Of a DNA stretch of 50,155 bases, positions 41,348 through 50,154 are shown piece after piece. Under the pieces are notes generated by a model. That model ran no database searches. It was not told the DNA's origin and was given only the letters and a program-made list of their open reading frames with translations. Origin of the DNA: an uncultured Clostridia bacterium (GTDB lineage: Bacteria > Bacillota > Clostridia > Oscillospirales > Ruminococcaceae); assembly GCA_947627465.1 (NCBI GenBank), contig CANQWD010000018.1, positions 1-50,155 on the forward strand, read 5' to 3'. Numbering within the stretch: the stretch's first letter is position 1; each line of letters starts with the position of its first letter. Made by a program: the position numbers and the translations under genes.

Positions 41348-43408
41348 ATGAAGAAAAACAAGATGAGCGGCGTGATAATTTACGTTTTGGTCGCGGTGCT
41401 TCTGATTTTCGGACTGGTGTCCGTGCTGAATATGGCAACCAGAAGAAGCGGCGAGGGCGCGAAGTCCTATTCGGACGTTATCGCCGAGTTCGATAATTTG
41501 AACGTTTCTGCGTATGAACTCGATTTGGGCAAGGGTACGCTGAAATATGTTCTCAAGGGCGGCAGTCCGCAAAATTCCAAGGATATCCAGACCTATACTG
41601 TGCCGAACGTCAACGTGTTCTTAAACGATATCAACAGCGGATATACCAAGGACGGAAAAGCGGCGAATTACCGTATTCGCTATAATGAGGAAAACCCCGA
41701 TGAAACGCTTCTCGAGGATTACATCAAGATCTCGGACAACTCGTTCTGGATGAGCTTTTTGCCCTATCTGCTGCTTATCGGCGTGATGGTCGTTTTCACG
41801 TTCATTATTATGCGTCAGACCACGGGCGGCGGCAAGATGAACTCGTTCTCCCGCGCGAACGTTCGTCCGCAGTCGGGAAAGAAAGTTACGTTTGACGACG
41901 TGGCGGGCGCGGACGAGGAAAAGCAGGAGCTTGTCGAGATCGTCGACTTTTTGAAAAATCCCGGAAAGTACCGCGAGATCGGCGCGAGAGTGCCCAAGGG
42001 CGTGCTGCTCGTTGGACCTCCCGGAACGGGTAAAACTTTGCTTGCGAAAGCTGTCGCGGGCGAAGCGGGCGCGCCGTTCTTCTCTATATCCGGCTCGGAC
42101 TTCGTTGAAATGTACGTCGGCGTGGGCGCTTCACGTGTGCGCGATCTGTTTGACCAAGCTAAAAAGCACACTCCGTCCATTATCTTTATTGATGAGATAG
42201 ACGCGGTCGGTCGTCAGCGCGGCGCGGGTCTCGGCGGCGGTCACGACGAGCGCGAGCAGACATTGAACCAGCTGCTTGTCGAAATGGACGGCTTTACCGA
42301 AAACGAAAACATCATCGTTATGGCGGCTACAAACCGCCGTGATATACTTGATCCCGCGCTGCTTCGTCCGGGACGCTTCGACAGACAGGTCGTTGTAAGC
42401 TATCCCGATATAAAGGGGCGCGAGGAGATACTCAAAGTTCATACCAGAAACAAAAATATCGGTCCCGACGTTAACCTTAAAACCATTGCCGCGACTACGG
42501 CGGGCTTTACGGGCGCGGATTTGGAGAACCTTGTCAACGAGGCGGCTCTGCTGGCGGCTCAAAACAACCGCAAGGCGGTAACGCGCGAGGACATCGAGGA
42601 GGCGACCATCAAGGTCGTTGCGGGTCCCGAAAAGAAGTCGCGCGTTATCACGGACGAGGACAAGCGGCTTACCGCGTATCACGAATCGGGTCACGCGATC
42701 ACAACGTACTTCTGTCCGTCACAGGATAAGGTGCACCAAGTCACCATTATCCCGAGAGGGCAGGCGGGCGGCTTTACGATGCACGTTCCCGAAAAGGATC
42801 ACAGCTACCGCACCAAGACGTTTATGGAGGAGAACATCATTGTACTGCTCGGCGGACGCGTTGCGGAGAAGTTGGTGCTTGACGATATCTCCACGGGCGC
42901 TTCAAATGATATCGAGAGAGCTACGAGCGTCGCGCGAGATATGGTAACGCGTTACGGTTTTTCCGAGAAGCTGGGTCCCATTCTTTACGGAAACGCCGAT
43001 CATGAGGTATTTTTGGGTCGTGATTATTCGCAGGGCAAAAATTACTCGGAAAACGTTGCCAGCGAGATCGACGCGGAAATTCAGGAGATCATAGAGACGG
43101 CTTACGAAAAGGCAAAGGATATTCTTACCGAACATCATGATCTGCTTGAACGCAGTGCGCAGTATCTCATGAAGCATGAGAAGATCGACGGTCCGACATT
43201 TTATAAGCTTATGGCGGGTGAAATCAGCGTTGATGGCGACGAGATAGAGCTTAAGAACGACAAACCCGATGAGAAAGTCAAGACCGACGAAAAATCCAAA
43301 GCTAAATCTGAAGATAAGTCGGAAGACAAGGCAGAAGAAAAGTCTGAAGCTAAGACAGAAGAAAAAACCGAGAAAAAATCGGAAACCAACGAAGACAAAA
43401 AAGATTAA
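41348..43408 (+). CDS. ftsH: ATP-dependent zinc metalloprotease FtsH
   Basis: The 686-residue membrane protease has two membrane helices (about residues 8-26 and 134-153), AAA+ Walker A GPPGTGKT (about residue 222), Walker [12 protein letters not shown], the second region of homology with [19 protein letters not shown], and the zinc motif HESGH (about residue 448). It degrades membrane and short-lived cytoplasmic proteins. The last 50 residues are a charged Lys/Glu/Asp/Ser tail of [13 protein letters not shown] type, much longer than usual. The ATG at 41348 follows GAAAGGTGG; the GTG inside that site is not used. Confidence 0.96.
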   Translation: MKKNKMSGVIIYVLVAVLLIFGLVSVLNMATRRSGEGAKSYSDVIAEFDNLNVSAYELDLGKGTLKYVLKGGSPQNSKDIQTYTVPNVNVFLNDINSGYTKDGKAANYRIRYNEENPDETLLEDYIKISDNSFWMSFLPYLLLIGVMVVFTFIIMRQTTGGGKMNSFSRANVRPQSGKKVTFDDVAGADEEKQELVEIVDFLKNPGKYREIGARVPKGVLLVGPPGTGKTLLAKAVAGEAGAPFFSISGSDFVEMYVGVGASRVRDLFDQAKKHTPSIIFIDEIDAVGRQRGAGLGGGHDEREQTLNQLLVEMDGFTENENIIVMAATNRRDILDPALLRPGRFDRQVVVSYPDIKGREEILKVHTRNKNIGPDVNLKTIAATTAGFTGADLENLVNEAALLAAQNNRKAVTREDIEEATIKVVAGPEKKSRVITDEDKRLTAYHESGHAITTYFCPSQDKVHQVTIIPRGQAGGFTMHVPEKDHSYRTKTFMEENIIVLLGGRVAEKLVLDDISTGASNDIERATSVARDMVTRYGFSEKLGPILYGNADHEVFLGRDYSQGKNYSENVASEIDAEIQEIIETAYEKAKDILTEHHDLLERSAQYLMKHEKIDGPTFYKLMAGEISVDGDEIELKNDKPDEKVKTDEKSKAKSEDKSEDKAEEKSEAKTEEKTEKKSETNEDKKD

Positions 43409-43415
43409 AATTTAT

Positions 43416-43439
43416 CCGTCCTGCGGGAACGCGGGGCGG
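43416..43439 (+). terminator. Hairpin after ftsH
   Basis: CCGTCCTGCG (43416-43425) pairs with CGCGGGGCGG (43430-43439) with two G-T pairs around GGAA. The following T tract is interrupted (TTCGCTTT), so it may be a partial terminator. Confidence 0.5.
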
Positions 43440-43460
43440 TTCGCTTTAAGGTGGAAAATT

Positions 43461-43898
43461 ATGGCAGTTGAATACATAGACAAAGCTCCTACTTTGGAGG
43501 AATACAAGGAAATGCGCCGAGCTGTGAATTTTATGGTGCTGTCCGACAGAATAGCCGCGAACGCGCTTAACAACGCCTTCCACATCACGACTGTACGCGA
43601 TAACGGGCGTGCAGTCGGTATGATTCGCGTACTGTCCGACGGTTCTTACGCAAACTTCATCACCGATGTTATGGTGATACCCGAGTATCAAAAGCGCGGC
43701 ATAGGTCACGAGCTTATGCGGCGTACCGTGGATTTTATGAAGTCCACTCTCGAGCCGGGCGAGACTATCGTGCTTTATTTGATGAGCGCTATAGGCAAGG
43801 AGGGCTTTTACAAGCAGTTTGGCTTTAAAGAGCGTCCGAACGACGTTTGGGGAGCGGGAATGAGCCAATGGATAACAAAATCCGACGCGAATACTTGA
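43461..43898 (+). CDS. GNAT-family acetyltransferase
   Basis: The 145-residue protein has the acetyl-CoA binding region ITDVMVIPEYQKRGIGHELM (Q/R-x-x-G-x-G/A type: QKRGIG) after AVGMIRVLSDG, and ends with FYKQFGFKERPND. Members transfer acetyl groups to amines of small molecules or proteins; the acceptor here is unknown. The ATG at 43461 follows AAGGTGG; an in-frame extension into ftsH is not supported. It is probably read through from ftsH. Its stop codon overlaps the next promoter's TTGACA. Confidence 0.93.
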   Translation: MAVEYIDKAPTLEEYKEMRRAVNFMVLSDRIAANALNNAFHITTVRDNGRAVGMIRVLSDGSYANFITDVMVIPEYQKRGIGHELMRRTVDFMKSTLEPGETIVLYLMSAIGKEGFYKQFGFKERPNDVWGAGMSQWITKSDANT

Positions 43899-43923
43899 CA
43901 CGCCAAGGAAAATATGTTATAAT
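43895..43923 (+). promoter_or_regulatory. Sigma-A promoter of the zinc-ribbon gene
   Basis: Perfect TTGACA (43895-43900) and TATAAT (43918-43923), 17-base spacer. The TTGACA overlaps the stop codon of the preceding gene. The leader to the start is about 100 bases and AT-rich. Confidence 0.88.
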
Positions 43924-44030
43924 AGAAATAACGCAACAAACTTACAGCGAAAACGTTATTAAGTTGATATATCATTGGTACTGAAAAATGGTATAATAAT
44001 GAAAACAACTATTTTAAAGTGAGGTAGATT

Positions 44031-44501
44031 ATGGAAAGATTTTGCGAAAAATGCGGTTCTCTGGTAAGCGGAGACGTTAAATTCTGTCCGACATGCGGCG
44101 CTCCGCTGCCGGGTGCGGTCGATTTGGATAAACCTGCGGGTCAACCCCAAAGCGTTCAGCCAAATTACAACTATACCAATCAGCCGATGGGCGGCTACGG
44201 CGCGCCGCAATACAACAATCAGATTATTCAGCCGCAGCAGCAGAATATGACGATTGGACAGTGGGTAGGAACGATTTTGTTGTGCACTTGTCTTGGAACT
44301 GTGAGCTTTATATTGACTATCGTTTGGGCATTCAGTTCAAACACTCCCGAACCCAAAAAGAGCTTCTGCAAGGCGTATTTCTACGTGCAGCTTATTATGA
44401 TCGGCGTGACAATTTTGCTTTGTATCATTATATTCGGTTTTATGGGTGTGGCATTGAATGATTTTATAAAAAGCGGCAATTTTAACAGTTACCGATTTTG
44501 A
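44031..44501 (+). CDS. Zinc-ribbon membrane protein
   Basis: The 156-residue protein begins with a zinc ribbon of two Cys pairs (FCEKCGSL and KFCPTCGAPL), then a Pro/Gln/Asn-rich linker (residues about 30-70), and two membrane helices (WVGTILLCTCLGTVSFILTI and YFYVQLIMIGVTILLCIIIF). Proteins of this form are common in Clostridia with unknown function. A GTGAGGTAG site precedes the ATG. It is followed 15 bases later by the YdcF-like gene, probably on the same transcript. Confidence 0.8.
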   Translation: MERFCEKCGSLVSGDVKFCPTCGAPLPGAVDLDKPAGQPQSVQPNYNYTNQPMGGYGAPQYNNQIIQPQQQNMTIGQWVGTILLCTCLGTVSFILTIVWAFSSNTPEPKKSFCKAYFYVQLIMIGVTILLCIIIFGFMGVALNDFIKSGNFNSYRF

Positions 44502-44516
44502 TTTACGCTCGAAAAT

Positions 44517-45293
44517 ATGAACAAATCGTTTAAGAATTACATATCGGAAATCATCAGAGTATTTATTGGTGCGGCAGCGTTCGTGCTGCTTATTTGGGTG
44601 AATTGCAATTTCTTCACCGCAGGTACCGTTATCGGTTTCGCCTTGTTTGGCGGAACCGTTTTGCTGTGTATTTTTTGGAAGCCGTTTTGCCGGCTGTTAA
44701 AGAGAATTTGGAGTAAAATCGGCGGAAAAATCGCGCTCTGCGTTGTTGGGGTGTTTGCTGCGGTTTGCGCGGGGTTTTGTGCGTTTTTTTCCGTACAAAT
44801 GGCTGTTTACGCAGAGAAGCCGCTTGAAGAACCGAGCGCTGTTATCGTGCTGGGCTGCCAGGTTCGCGGAGAAACACCGAGCCTTATGTTGGCGAGGCGC
44901 TGCGACGCGGCTTTTGAAGTCCTTGAGGAATTTCCCGAAGCGGTGTGCGTTGTTAGCGGCGGTCAAGGACATGGCGAGGACATCTCCGAAGCCGAGGCTA
45001 TGCGGCGGTATCTTGTCGACAAAGGCGTCTCTGAGGAACGGATATTGCTTGAGGACAAGTCCACGAGTACCAAAGAAAACCTTGAATTTTCGGCGGAAAT
45101 ACTGAAAACTCACGGCATAGAAAAAGTAATTATAGCAACCAACGAATTTCATCAGTACCGCGCCGAAATTTACGCGCGCCAAAATAAACTTACCGCCGGA
45201 CATCACTCAAACAGAACGCCGCGGCACAATCTGCTGAACTATTGGGTTCGCGAATGGGCGGCGCTTATGAAACAGTTGATAGTTGACAGTTAA
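44517..45293 (+). CDS. YdcF/SanA-like DUF218 membrane protein
   Basis: The 258-residue protein has three hydrophobic segments in the first 95 residues and a DUF218 domain: AVIVLGCQVRGETPSLMLARR (split here by position about 108-128), VVSGGQGHGEDISEAEAM, ILLEDKSTSTKENLEF and IIATNEFHQYRA. SanA and YdcF relatives affect envelope integrity and vancomycin tolerance, and some bind SAM; the reaction is not settled. The ribosome site is weak (CTCGAAAAT), so translation may be coupled to the upstream gene. The last residues are followed by the RNA-like segment before murD. Confidence 0.85.
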   Translation: MNKSFKNYISEIIRVFIGAAAFVLLIWVNCNFFTAGTVIGFALFGGTVLLCIFWKPFCRLLKRIWSKIGGKIALCVVGVFAAVCAGFCAFFSVQMAVYAEKPLEEPSAVIVLGCQVRGETPSLMLARRCDAAFEVLEEFPEAVCVVSGGQGHGEDISEAEAMRRYLVDKGVSEERILLEDKSTSTKENLEFSAEILKTHGIEKVIIATNEFHQYRAEIYARQNKLTAGHHSNRTPRHNLLNYWVREWAALMKQLIVDS

Positions 45294-45299
45294 CGGTTA

Positions 45300-45446
45300 T
45301 GTCAGGCACCGATTTCGTCAAGCGGCATAAAATGAAAAAGGGTAAAACACACAGCCGCCCCGCAAGGTGGCTCAGTTATCGCTGTTGCCCTTGAATAGCC
45401 GAACGGAGCGGTTTGACGAGATCGCAGGCGGCTGTTGAAATACCCA
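45300..45446. ncRNA. Candidate structured RNA next to murD (unassigned)
   Basis: A perfect 9-base long-range stem ACAGCCGCC / GGCGGCTGT (near 45350-45358 and 45427-45435) closes about 68 bases that can form further short stems such as CAG-TTATCG-CTG. A strong terminator follows at once on the plus strand. No promoter with both boxes was found for it, so it could be a 3' UTR, processed RNA or attenuator. I do not recognise a known RNA family, and the strand is not settled. Confidence 0.4.
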
Positions 45447-45447
45447 A

Positions 45448-45479
45448 AACGAGCCGATTTTCAAAATCGGCTCGTTGTT
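45448..45479. terminator. Strong bidirectional terminator before murD end
   Basis: AACGAGCCGATTTT (45448-45461) and AAAATCGGCTCGTT (45463-45476) form a near-perfect 14-base palindrome. T-rich sequence follows on both strands, so it can end both the YdcF-side transcript and murD. Confidence 0.92.
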
Positions 45480-46796
45480 TTATTCGGTTTTCAGAGCGTT
45501 CACCAGTTCTTTAAAGTGTCGTCCGCGTTCCTCGAAGTTCCGGTAAAAGCCGTAGCTTGCCGAAGCGGGCGAGAGAATTACGCGCCGCTTCGCGACTTTA
45601 GCCGCGAGATTTACGGCTTTTTCCATATTTTCCGCTTCTATAACGCTTATGTCGTGGTTGGTGATAAGCTTGCCTATGCGCTTGCCGCTGTCGGGCATTA
45701 AGATCACGTTTTCCACAACGCCCGTGTTGAGGAATTTTCCGAGAACGTCATACGAAATTCCTCTGTCCATTCCGCCGAGAATAAGGCAGTCCGCGCCGTC
45801 AAACGCGTTTACTGCGGCTATCGCGGCTTCGGGGATAGTTGAAATGCTGTCGTTGATATATTCCACGCCGTTTATTACCGCGACGCGTTCAAGGCGGTGC
45901 TCCAAGCCGTTAAATTCGGGAAGCGAGTCAAGGCATTTTTCCATATCCCCGCCCGCTTTTTCGGCGGCGGCAAGCGCGACCGCTATATTATAGAGATTGT
46001 GCTTGCCGCAAAGCCGCGTGCGTATCTTATCGGAAGTTATTTCGGTATTGTTCAGAAAAATTGAGTGTCCGTCCGTCCACACGTCCGCTTCCTTGCCAAA
46101 AGCGCAGGATGCGATTTTACCCGCGCCCTCGACGGGAAACAGATCTGAATTTGCGAAAGCAAAGTCGTTTTCACCTTGAAAACGCGTTATATTGCGTTTT
46201 GCGTTGGCGTAAGCGTCGAAATTCACATAGTGGTCGAGGTGTTCCGGGAAAATGTTGAGCAGAACCGCGACATCGGGCGAGTGACGCGCGAACTCAAGCT
46301 GATGACAGCTCATTTCGCAGACCGCGACGGTTTCGGGGGTCATTTCCTCGAAGCGTTTCAGCGGCGGCACGCCGATGTTTCCGATAAGCATCGAGGGTAT
46401 TCCGTTCGCCCGCAAAAAGTGATAGATAAGCGAGGATGTGGTGGATTTGCCTTTTGTGCCCGTTACCCCGATGATCTTACAGGGCTTTAAGCGCAAAAGA
46501 AGCTCGGTCTGCGTTAAGATCTTCGCTTTTGCGGCGGGGTTTAGTTTGTTTTTTACGATAACGCCGGGCGATTGCAGAATTATGTCAAAATCGGCGCACT
46601 CTTCCAAGTAATGATCGCCGCTGATAGGCTGTATTTCCGGGTCGTCAAGCTCCAAGGGGTTCATATCGGCAACGGCGATCTCGGCGGCGCAGTCCAATTT
46701 CCGCAGAAGTTCAAGCCACGTTTTTCCCTCGCGCCCGAAGCCGAGGATAACCGCGCGTTTATTCTCAAAAATCGGTTTCAGTTCTTCAATGTTCAT
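45480..46796 (-). CDS. murD: MurD-family UDP-MurNAc-L-Ala glutamate ligase, MurD2-like
   Basis: The 438-residue Mur ligase has an N-terminal Rossmann domain (VILGFGREGKTW), the ATP loop GVTGTKGKSTTSSL (about residues 110-123), NIFPEHLDHY and the C-terminal ILSPASASYGFYRNFEERG. Canonical MurD reads NDSKAT where this one has NDSISTIPEA (about residue 314); the lost Lys and the STIPE pattern resemble Xanthomonas MurD2, which adds L-Glu instead of D-Glu. The start overlaps the MurL stop (ATGA), with GGGGAG just upstream in MurL. So this ligase probably makes UDP-MurNAc-L-Ala-L-Glu for MurL to epimerise. A normal D-Glu ligase elsewhere in the genome cannot be excluded. Confidence 0.93.
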   Translation of the reverse strand: MNIEELKPIFENKRAVILGFGREGKTWLELLRKLDCAAEIAVADMNPLELDDPEIQPISGDHYLEECADFDIILQSPGVIVKNKLNPAAKAKILTQTELLLRLKPCKIIGVTGTKGKSTTSSLIYHFLRANGIPSMLIGNIGVPPLKRFEEMTPETVAVCEMSCHQLEFARHSPDVAVLLNIFPEHLDHYVNFDAYANAKRNITRFQGENDFAFANSDLFPVEGAGKIASCAFGKEADVWTDGHSIFLNNTEITSDKIRTRLCGKHNLYNIAVALAAAEKAGGDMEKCLDSLPEFNGLEHRLERVAVINGVEYINDSISTIPEAAIAAVNAFDGADCLILGGMDRGISYDVLGKFLNTGVVENVILMPDSGKRIGKLITNHDISVIEAENMEKAVNLAAKVAKRRVILSPASASYGFYRNFEERGRHFKELVNALKTE

Positions 46797-48127
46797 CGTA
46801 AGTTCTCCCCGTTAGGCAATATTTTCAGAAATTTTTCGGGTACAAAATTGTCCTTGTCAAAATAGTTTTCCAAGTTTGTCGGCTCGTAATTCGGGAACAG
46901 CTCAGCAAACCGCTTCAGCAGCGCGGGAGTGTGCCCTGTTCGGTGTTCCAGAGCCATTTGCAGCGATAATCTCACCTCGTTTTTCGTGCCTACGCACTCA
47001 AACGGTTTATCCTCGCCGTCAAGCACAAGACCGTCAAATTCTTCGGTAAGCTCGGTTTTTTCAAGCATATCGCAGCCGAATATTTTGTGAAGCTGCTCGT
47101 CGTCCAAAAAAGCGGCGAGCAAAATGTAAACGTACAGGCACTTCGCGCAATTACAGCACCAAGTGTTCGTTTTTGAGCCTAAGTTGCAGCTTTGGAAGAT
47201 AGTAAAATATTGCGGATATTTTACGAACTCGCGGGCGATTTGCCACTCGCTCCACGGTCTGAGCAGGCTGAAATATTCGGGGATCTTGCCGAATTCGCCG
47301 AAGCTTTCGCGGCAATATTGGCGGAAATCGCGCTCAAACTCCGTCGACTTGCTGTATTGGTGATTTATCATCGCGCCCTCGACATAGCTTTCGTTCGCGG
47401 AACTTTCATTGGACAGCGCAATATACCGCACGCCTTTCGCATAGCCGAAAAGCAGCGCAGAGAACGCCACCACCGCCGAAAACGGCGTGTGTCCGTTAAG
47501 CCAGCCTGCGGCGTTGCGCTCCAGGAGCGTTTTGTCGATAGTGCGGCGCGGCGTTGCCGCCTTTTCGGGCGAGATCCCCGCTGCTTCAACGCAGCCGAGC
47601 GTTGCGCCGCGCGCGTTAATAATATACGGCGTGACAGGCTCTTTCACGCTTTTCAGAAGCTCCAACGTTACCACGCTGTCCTTGCCGCCGCCGACGGGCA
47701 CAAGCGTTCCCGAAAGCGGGCGCGTAAAGTTCGGTTTCGAGAGCGGTTCGGGCGCGTTTATTGTCATAAATTCCTCAAAGCTTGTGCGTATATCGTTTCG
47801 GTAGAAAAATTCGCCGAGACCGTTCCAGTAAAGCTTTTTCCACCAATTTTTTTGCCGTTCCGAAAGTCCGCCGCAGCGTATCTCAACAGTCGGGCAGCAC
47901 GCGCATTTCCAATAGCTGACAAGCTCCGCCATTCCCAGAGAAAACGCGAGCGGCTCAAGTTCCTCAAGCGGCATTTCTCCAAGACCTAACGAGCTTTCAA
48001 ATGTCCATTCGGGATAAAATTGATACTCGTCTATTGAAAAATGAAAGCGCAGATGATTTTCGCTGAGTTCAAAATCATGATATATAAATGTTGGGTGAGA
48101 TTTGCGAAGTTCGTCAAATTTACTCAT
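46793..48127 (-). CDS. murL: MurL-like UDP-MurNAc-L-Ala-L-Glu epimerase
   Basis: The 444-residue protein matches the MurL family, known from Xanthomonas oryzae, by LVPVGGGKDSVVTLELL (about residue 142), GWLNGHTPFSAVVAFSAL, IALSNESSANESYVEG, INHQYSKSTEFERDF, SLLRPWSEWQIAREF, the Cys cluster WCCNCAKCLYVY (about residue 323) and KPFECVGTKNE. MurL inverts the terminal L-Glu of UDP-MurNAc-L-Ala-L-Glu to D-Glu in an ATP-dependent way, so glutamate racemase is not needed. An AAGGAGCGATA site precedes the ATG. It is directly coupled to the MurD2-like ligase. Family assignment is from remembered motifs. Confidence 0.87.
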   Translation of the reverse strand: MSKFDELRKSHPTFIYHDFELSENHLRFHFSIDEYQFYPEWTFESSLGLGEMPLEELEPLAFSLGMAELVSYWKCACCPTVEIRCGGLSERQKNWWKKLYWNGLGEFFYRNDIRTSFEEFMTINAPEPLSKPNFTRPLSGTLVPVGGGKDSVVTLELLKSVKEPVTPYIINARGATLGCVEAAGISPEKAATPRRTIDKTLLERNAAGWLNGHTPFSAVVAFSALLFGYAKGVRYIALSNESSANESYVEGAMINHQYSKSTEFERDFRQYCRESFGEFGKIPEYFSLLRPWSEWQIAREFVKYPQYFTIFQSCNLGSKTNTWCCNCAKCLYVYILLAAFLDDEQLHKIFGCDMLEKTELTEEFDGLVLDGEDKPFECVGTKNEVRLSLQMALEHRTGHTPALLKRFAELFPNYEPTNLENYFDKDNFVPEKFLKILPNGENLR

Positions 48128-48159
48128 TATCGCTCCTTATTATGTCAATAATTTGTAGA

Positions 48160-48187
48160 ATTATACAAAACCAAGCTGTCATTCCAA
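48160..48187 (-). promoter_or_regulatory. Possible promoter of murL-murD
   Basis: On the minus strand TTGGAA (48187-48182) and TATAAT (48165-48160) are 16 bases apart. The upstream box lies inside the end of tmcAL. The start codon is about 33 bases downstream. Confidence 0.55.
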
Positions 48188-49330
48188 TATGATCGGTTTG
48201 GCTGTGAAATCAATGCCGCAAGGCTGAGGGTTTTCAAAAGCCAACGAGTAAATATCGGTGACGCGCGCTTCAAATTCCGCTTGACGGTGCGCCTCGCGGG
48301 AGGTTTTGGAGAGCGCTTTAAGCGACGCGCCGATCGGGAGAACACAGTTTGCGGCAGAAAGTATATCCTTTCCGCGGGAATTCATTCCCAGTATACGAAT
48401 ATATGCGCTTTTTTCGCGCGATATTTCCTTTTCTATCCCCAAAAAAGCGCACAACACCGCGCGGCGTATCCTCGCCAGTGTATAGCGTTTGGTTTTTGTC
48501 ATAAAGTAGATCCCCGAAAGCGACGTGCCGAGCCGCGAGGCTTTGTAAAGCCTGTCGCCAAGCCCTCCGGAACAGTCGGCGACCGCGTCGAAGTCTTCCG
48601 GCGAGAGGGTGCGGAGCTTAGCCAATATAGCGCGTTCCAGACGAGCGATGTCGGCGGTCGGCGCGTCGATTTTCGGCGCGTATTTTTCGTAAGCCTCGCC
48701 GTTCATTATTCTTCGGCGAATTTCCGAGCCGCTTAAAAACTCCGCTTCCTCGGAGCTGTCGTGCGCCGCGCCGTATCGCCGCACCGTAAAAGGCTCTATG
48801 GAGCTTCCGATGCTGTCGAGCACGTTAAGATACTCGATAGCCAGAGTGTTGTTCGGCGATGAGATCGTTTCGGCGACATCCTCGGTGTAGAATTGCAGTA
48901 AAGCCTTTTGCAGCGCGGCGGGATAGCTGTTTCCCTGTTTCAGCAGCTTGTCAAATTCTTCGCTGTGGAGAGTGTACTCGACGGCTCCCGAGGCTTCTTT
49001 CAGAGCGGCGATATTTCCGCTTTCGCTGCCGAAAGCAAGCATGTCCACGCAGCCCAGCGCATTTATGATCTCGACGGCTCCGCGGGCAAAACCCGCCGCT
49101 GACGTGAGCGAAAACCGCGCCGGAAGCTCCAGAACAAGATCCGCGCCGTTTTCCAGAGCCGTTTTTGCCCGGGTGAACTTGTCAAAAATAGCCGCGCTGC
49201 CGCGCTGTGTGAAGCTGCCGCTCATAACCGCCGCGACGTGCGTCGCTCCCGCCGCGTGGACTTGGTTTATCAGGTATTTGTGCCCGTAGTGGAACGGGTC
49301 GTATTCCGCAATGATCGCCGCTGTTTTCAT
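48179..49330 (-). CDS. tmcAL: tRNA(Met) cytidine acetate ligase TmcAL
   Basis: The 383-residue protein starts AAIIAEYDPFHYGHKYLI, the nucleotidyltransferase H-x-G-H-like motif of the YlbM/TmcAL family, and continues VMSGSFTQRGSAAIFDKF, ADLVLELP, FGSESGN and SSPNNTLAIEYL. It activates acetate with ATP to make N4-acetylcytidine at C34 of elongator tRNA-Met, supporting accurate AUG decoding. TTTCGGAGG precedes the ATG. It has its own promoter at 49418-49446. murL follows about 50 bases later. Confidence 0.95.
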   Translation of the reverse strand: MKTAAIIAEYDPFHYGHKYLINQVHAAGATHVAAVMSGSFTQRGSAAIFDKFTRAKTALENGADLVLELPARFSLTSAAGFARGAVEIINALGCVDMLAFGSESGNIAALKEASGAVEYTLHSEEFDKLLKQGNSYPAALQKALLQFYTEDVAETISSPNNTLAIEYLNVLDSIGSSIEPFTVRRYGAAHDSSEEAEFLSGSEIRRRIMNGEAYEKYAPKIDAPTADIARLERAILAKLRTLSPEDFDAVADCSGGLGDRLYKASRLGTSLSGIYFMTKTKRYTLARIRRAVLCAFLGIEKEISREKSAYIRILGMNSRGKDILSAANCVLPIGASLKALSKTSREAHRQAEFEARVTDIYSLAFENPQPCGIDFTAKPIILE

Positions 49331-49417
49331 AATTTCCTCCGAAAATTCGCGCTTTCAGAAATTTACCGTCATTTCTTTCCTCGCAGGTAAAAAACGACAG
49401 AAAAACGCTTTACTTTT

Positions 49418-49446
49418 ATTTTACTACTTTTCGGAGATAAAATCAA
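49418..49446 (-). promoter_or_regulatory. Promoter of tmcAL
   Basis: On the minus strand TTGATT (49446-49441) and TAAAAT (49423-49418) have a 17-base spacer; the start codon is about 88 bases downstream. Confidence 0.72.
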
Positions 49447-49495
49447 GTGCTTTGCGGAAATTATTGCCAAGTGTAAAATATCAATGATACAGTAA

Positions 49496-50041
49496 CTAGC
49501 CGTGTTGACGAAGCGATTTGAATTTTGCCAAGGCGTACTTTTGTACGCTGCGGAATTTTGCGGATAATCGTCTCCAAAAATATCCACTAAGCTCCGCTAA
49601 AGCGCAGAATTTGTCAACGACCGTTATCACGTAAGTTTCCGTGTGTTTGGGAAAATGCGGTGTTGCGGGCCACATGTGATTTAAGATCATGTCCCCCTCA
49701 AGCTCGGAAATCGAAAATCTCATAGAAGCGTTATAGAGCGCGATTTTCGCGTGCTCGGCGGGGTGGCGGTTTTGGATGCGCTCGTGCGTTTTGCGTTCAT
49801 AGAAAAACAGGTCGTGGAGCAGCCCCGCGCGTGCCGCGGCTCTTGCGTTTAAACGGAAAAATCTGCACAGCAGATAGTTATAATACGCAACGTTCAGCGA
49901 GTGCTGAAGCCGCGACGTGCCAATGTGATGCGAAAAGTCGTTCAATTTACGCACGTCGCCGCAATCCAGCAGATCGACAACGTATGAGTAAAATTCCGCG
50001 TTTTCCGAAAGTTCTTTGCGCGATAATATTGCTTTTAACAT
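49496..50041 (-). CDS. HD-domain phosphohydrolase
   Basis: The 181-residue protein has HD-domain metal motifs: RLQHSLNVAYYNYLL (first His), AGLLHDLFFYE (the HD pair), HPAEHAKIA and a late Asp in VVDKFCAL. The family hydrolyses phosphate esters or nucleotides; the short one-domain form resembles predicted HD hydrolases next to wall or tRNA genes, substrate unknown. The C-terminus is basic (RRLSAKFRSVQKYALAKF). AGGTGG precedes the ATG. Upstream sequence ends at the terminal repeat, so a promoter lies in or beyond that repeat. Confidence 0.88.
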   Translation of the reverse strand: MLKAILSRKELSENAEFYSYVVDLLDCGDVRKLNDFSHHIGTSRLQHSLNVAYYNYLLCRFFRLNARAAARAGLLHDLFFYERKTHERIQNRHPAEHAKIALYNASMRFSISELEGDMILNHMWPATPHFPKHTETYVITVVDKFCALAELSGYFWRRLSAKFRSVQKYALAKFKSLRQHG

Positions 50042-50078
50042 TTAAAGATACCACCTAAAAATAAATCATTTATTTAAG

Positions 50079-50154
50079 CCTGAATCCGTGTAGTTCGCAG
50101 CAATGATTCACTGAAATCCGCATAGATTCAGGATTTTTGATATCTGCGGTTTCA
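50079..50154. repeat. Right terminal copy of 76-bp inverted repeat
   Basis: Exact reverse complement of positions 1-76; one extra base follows at 50155. It lies directly upstream of the HD-domain gene. The opposite orientation of the two copies argues against a simple circular sequence with overlapping ends. Confidence 0.9.
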
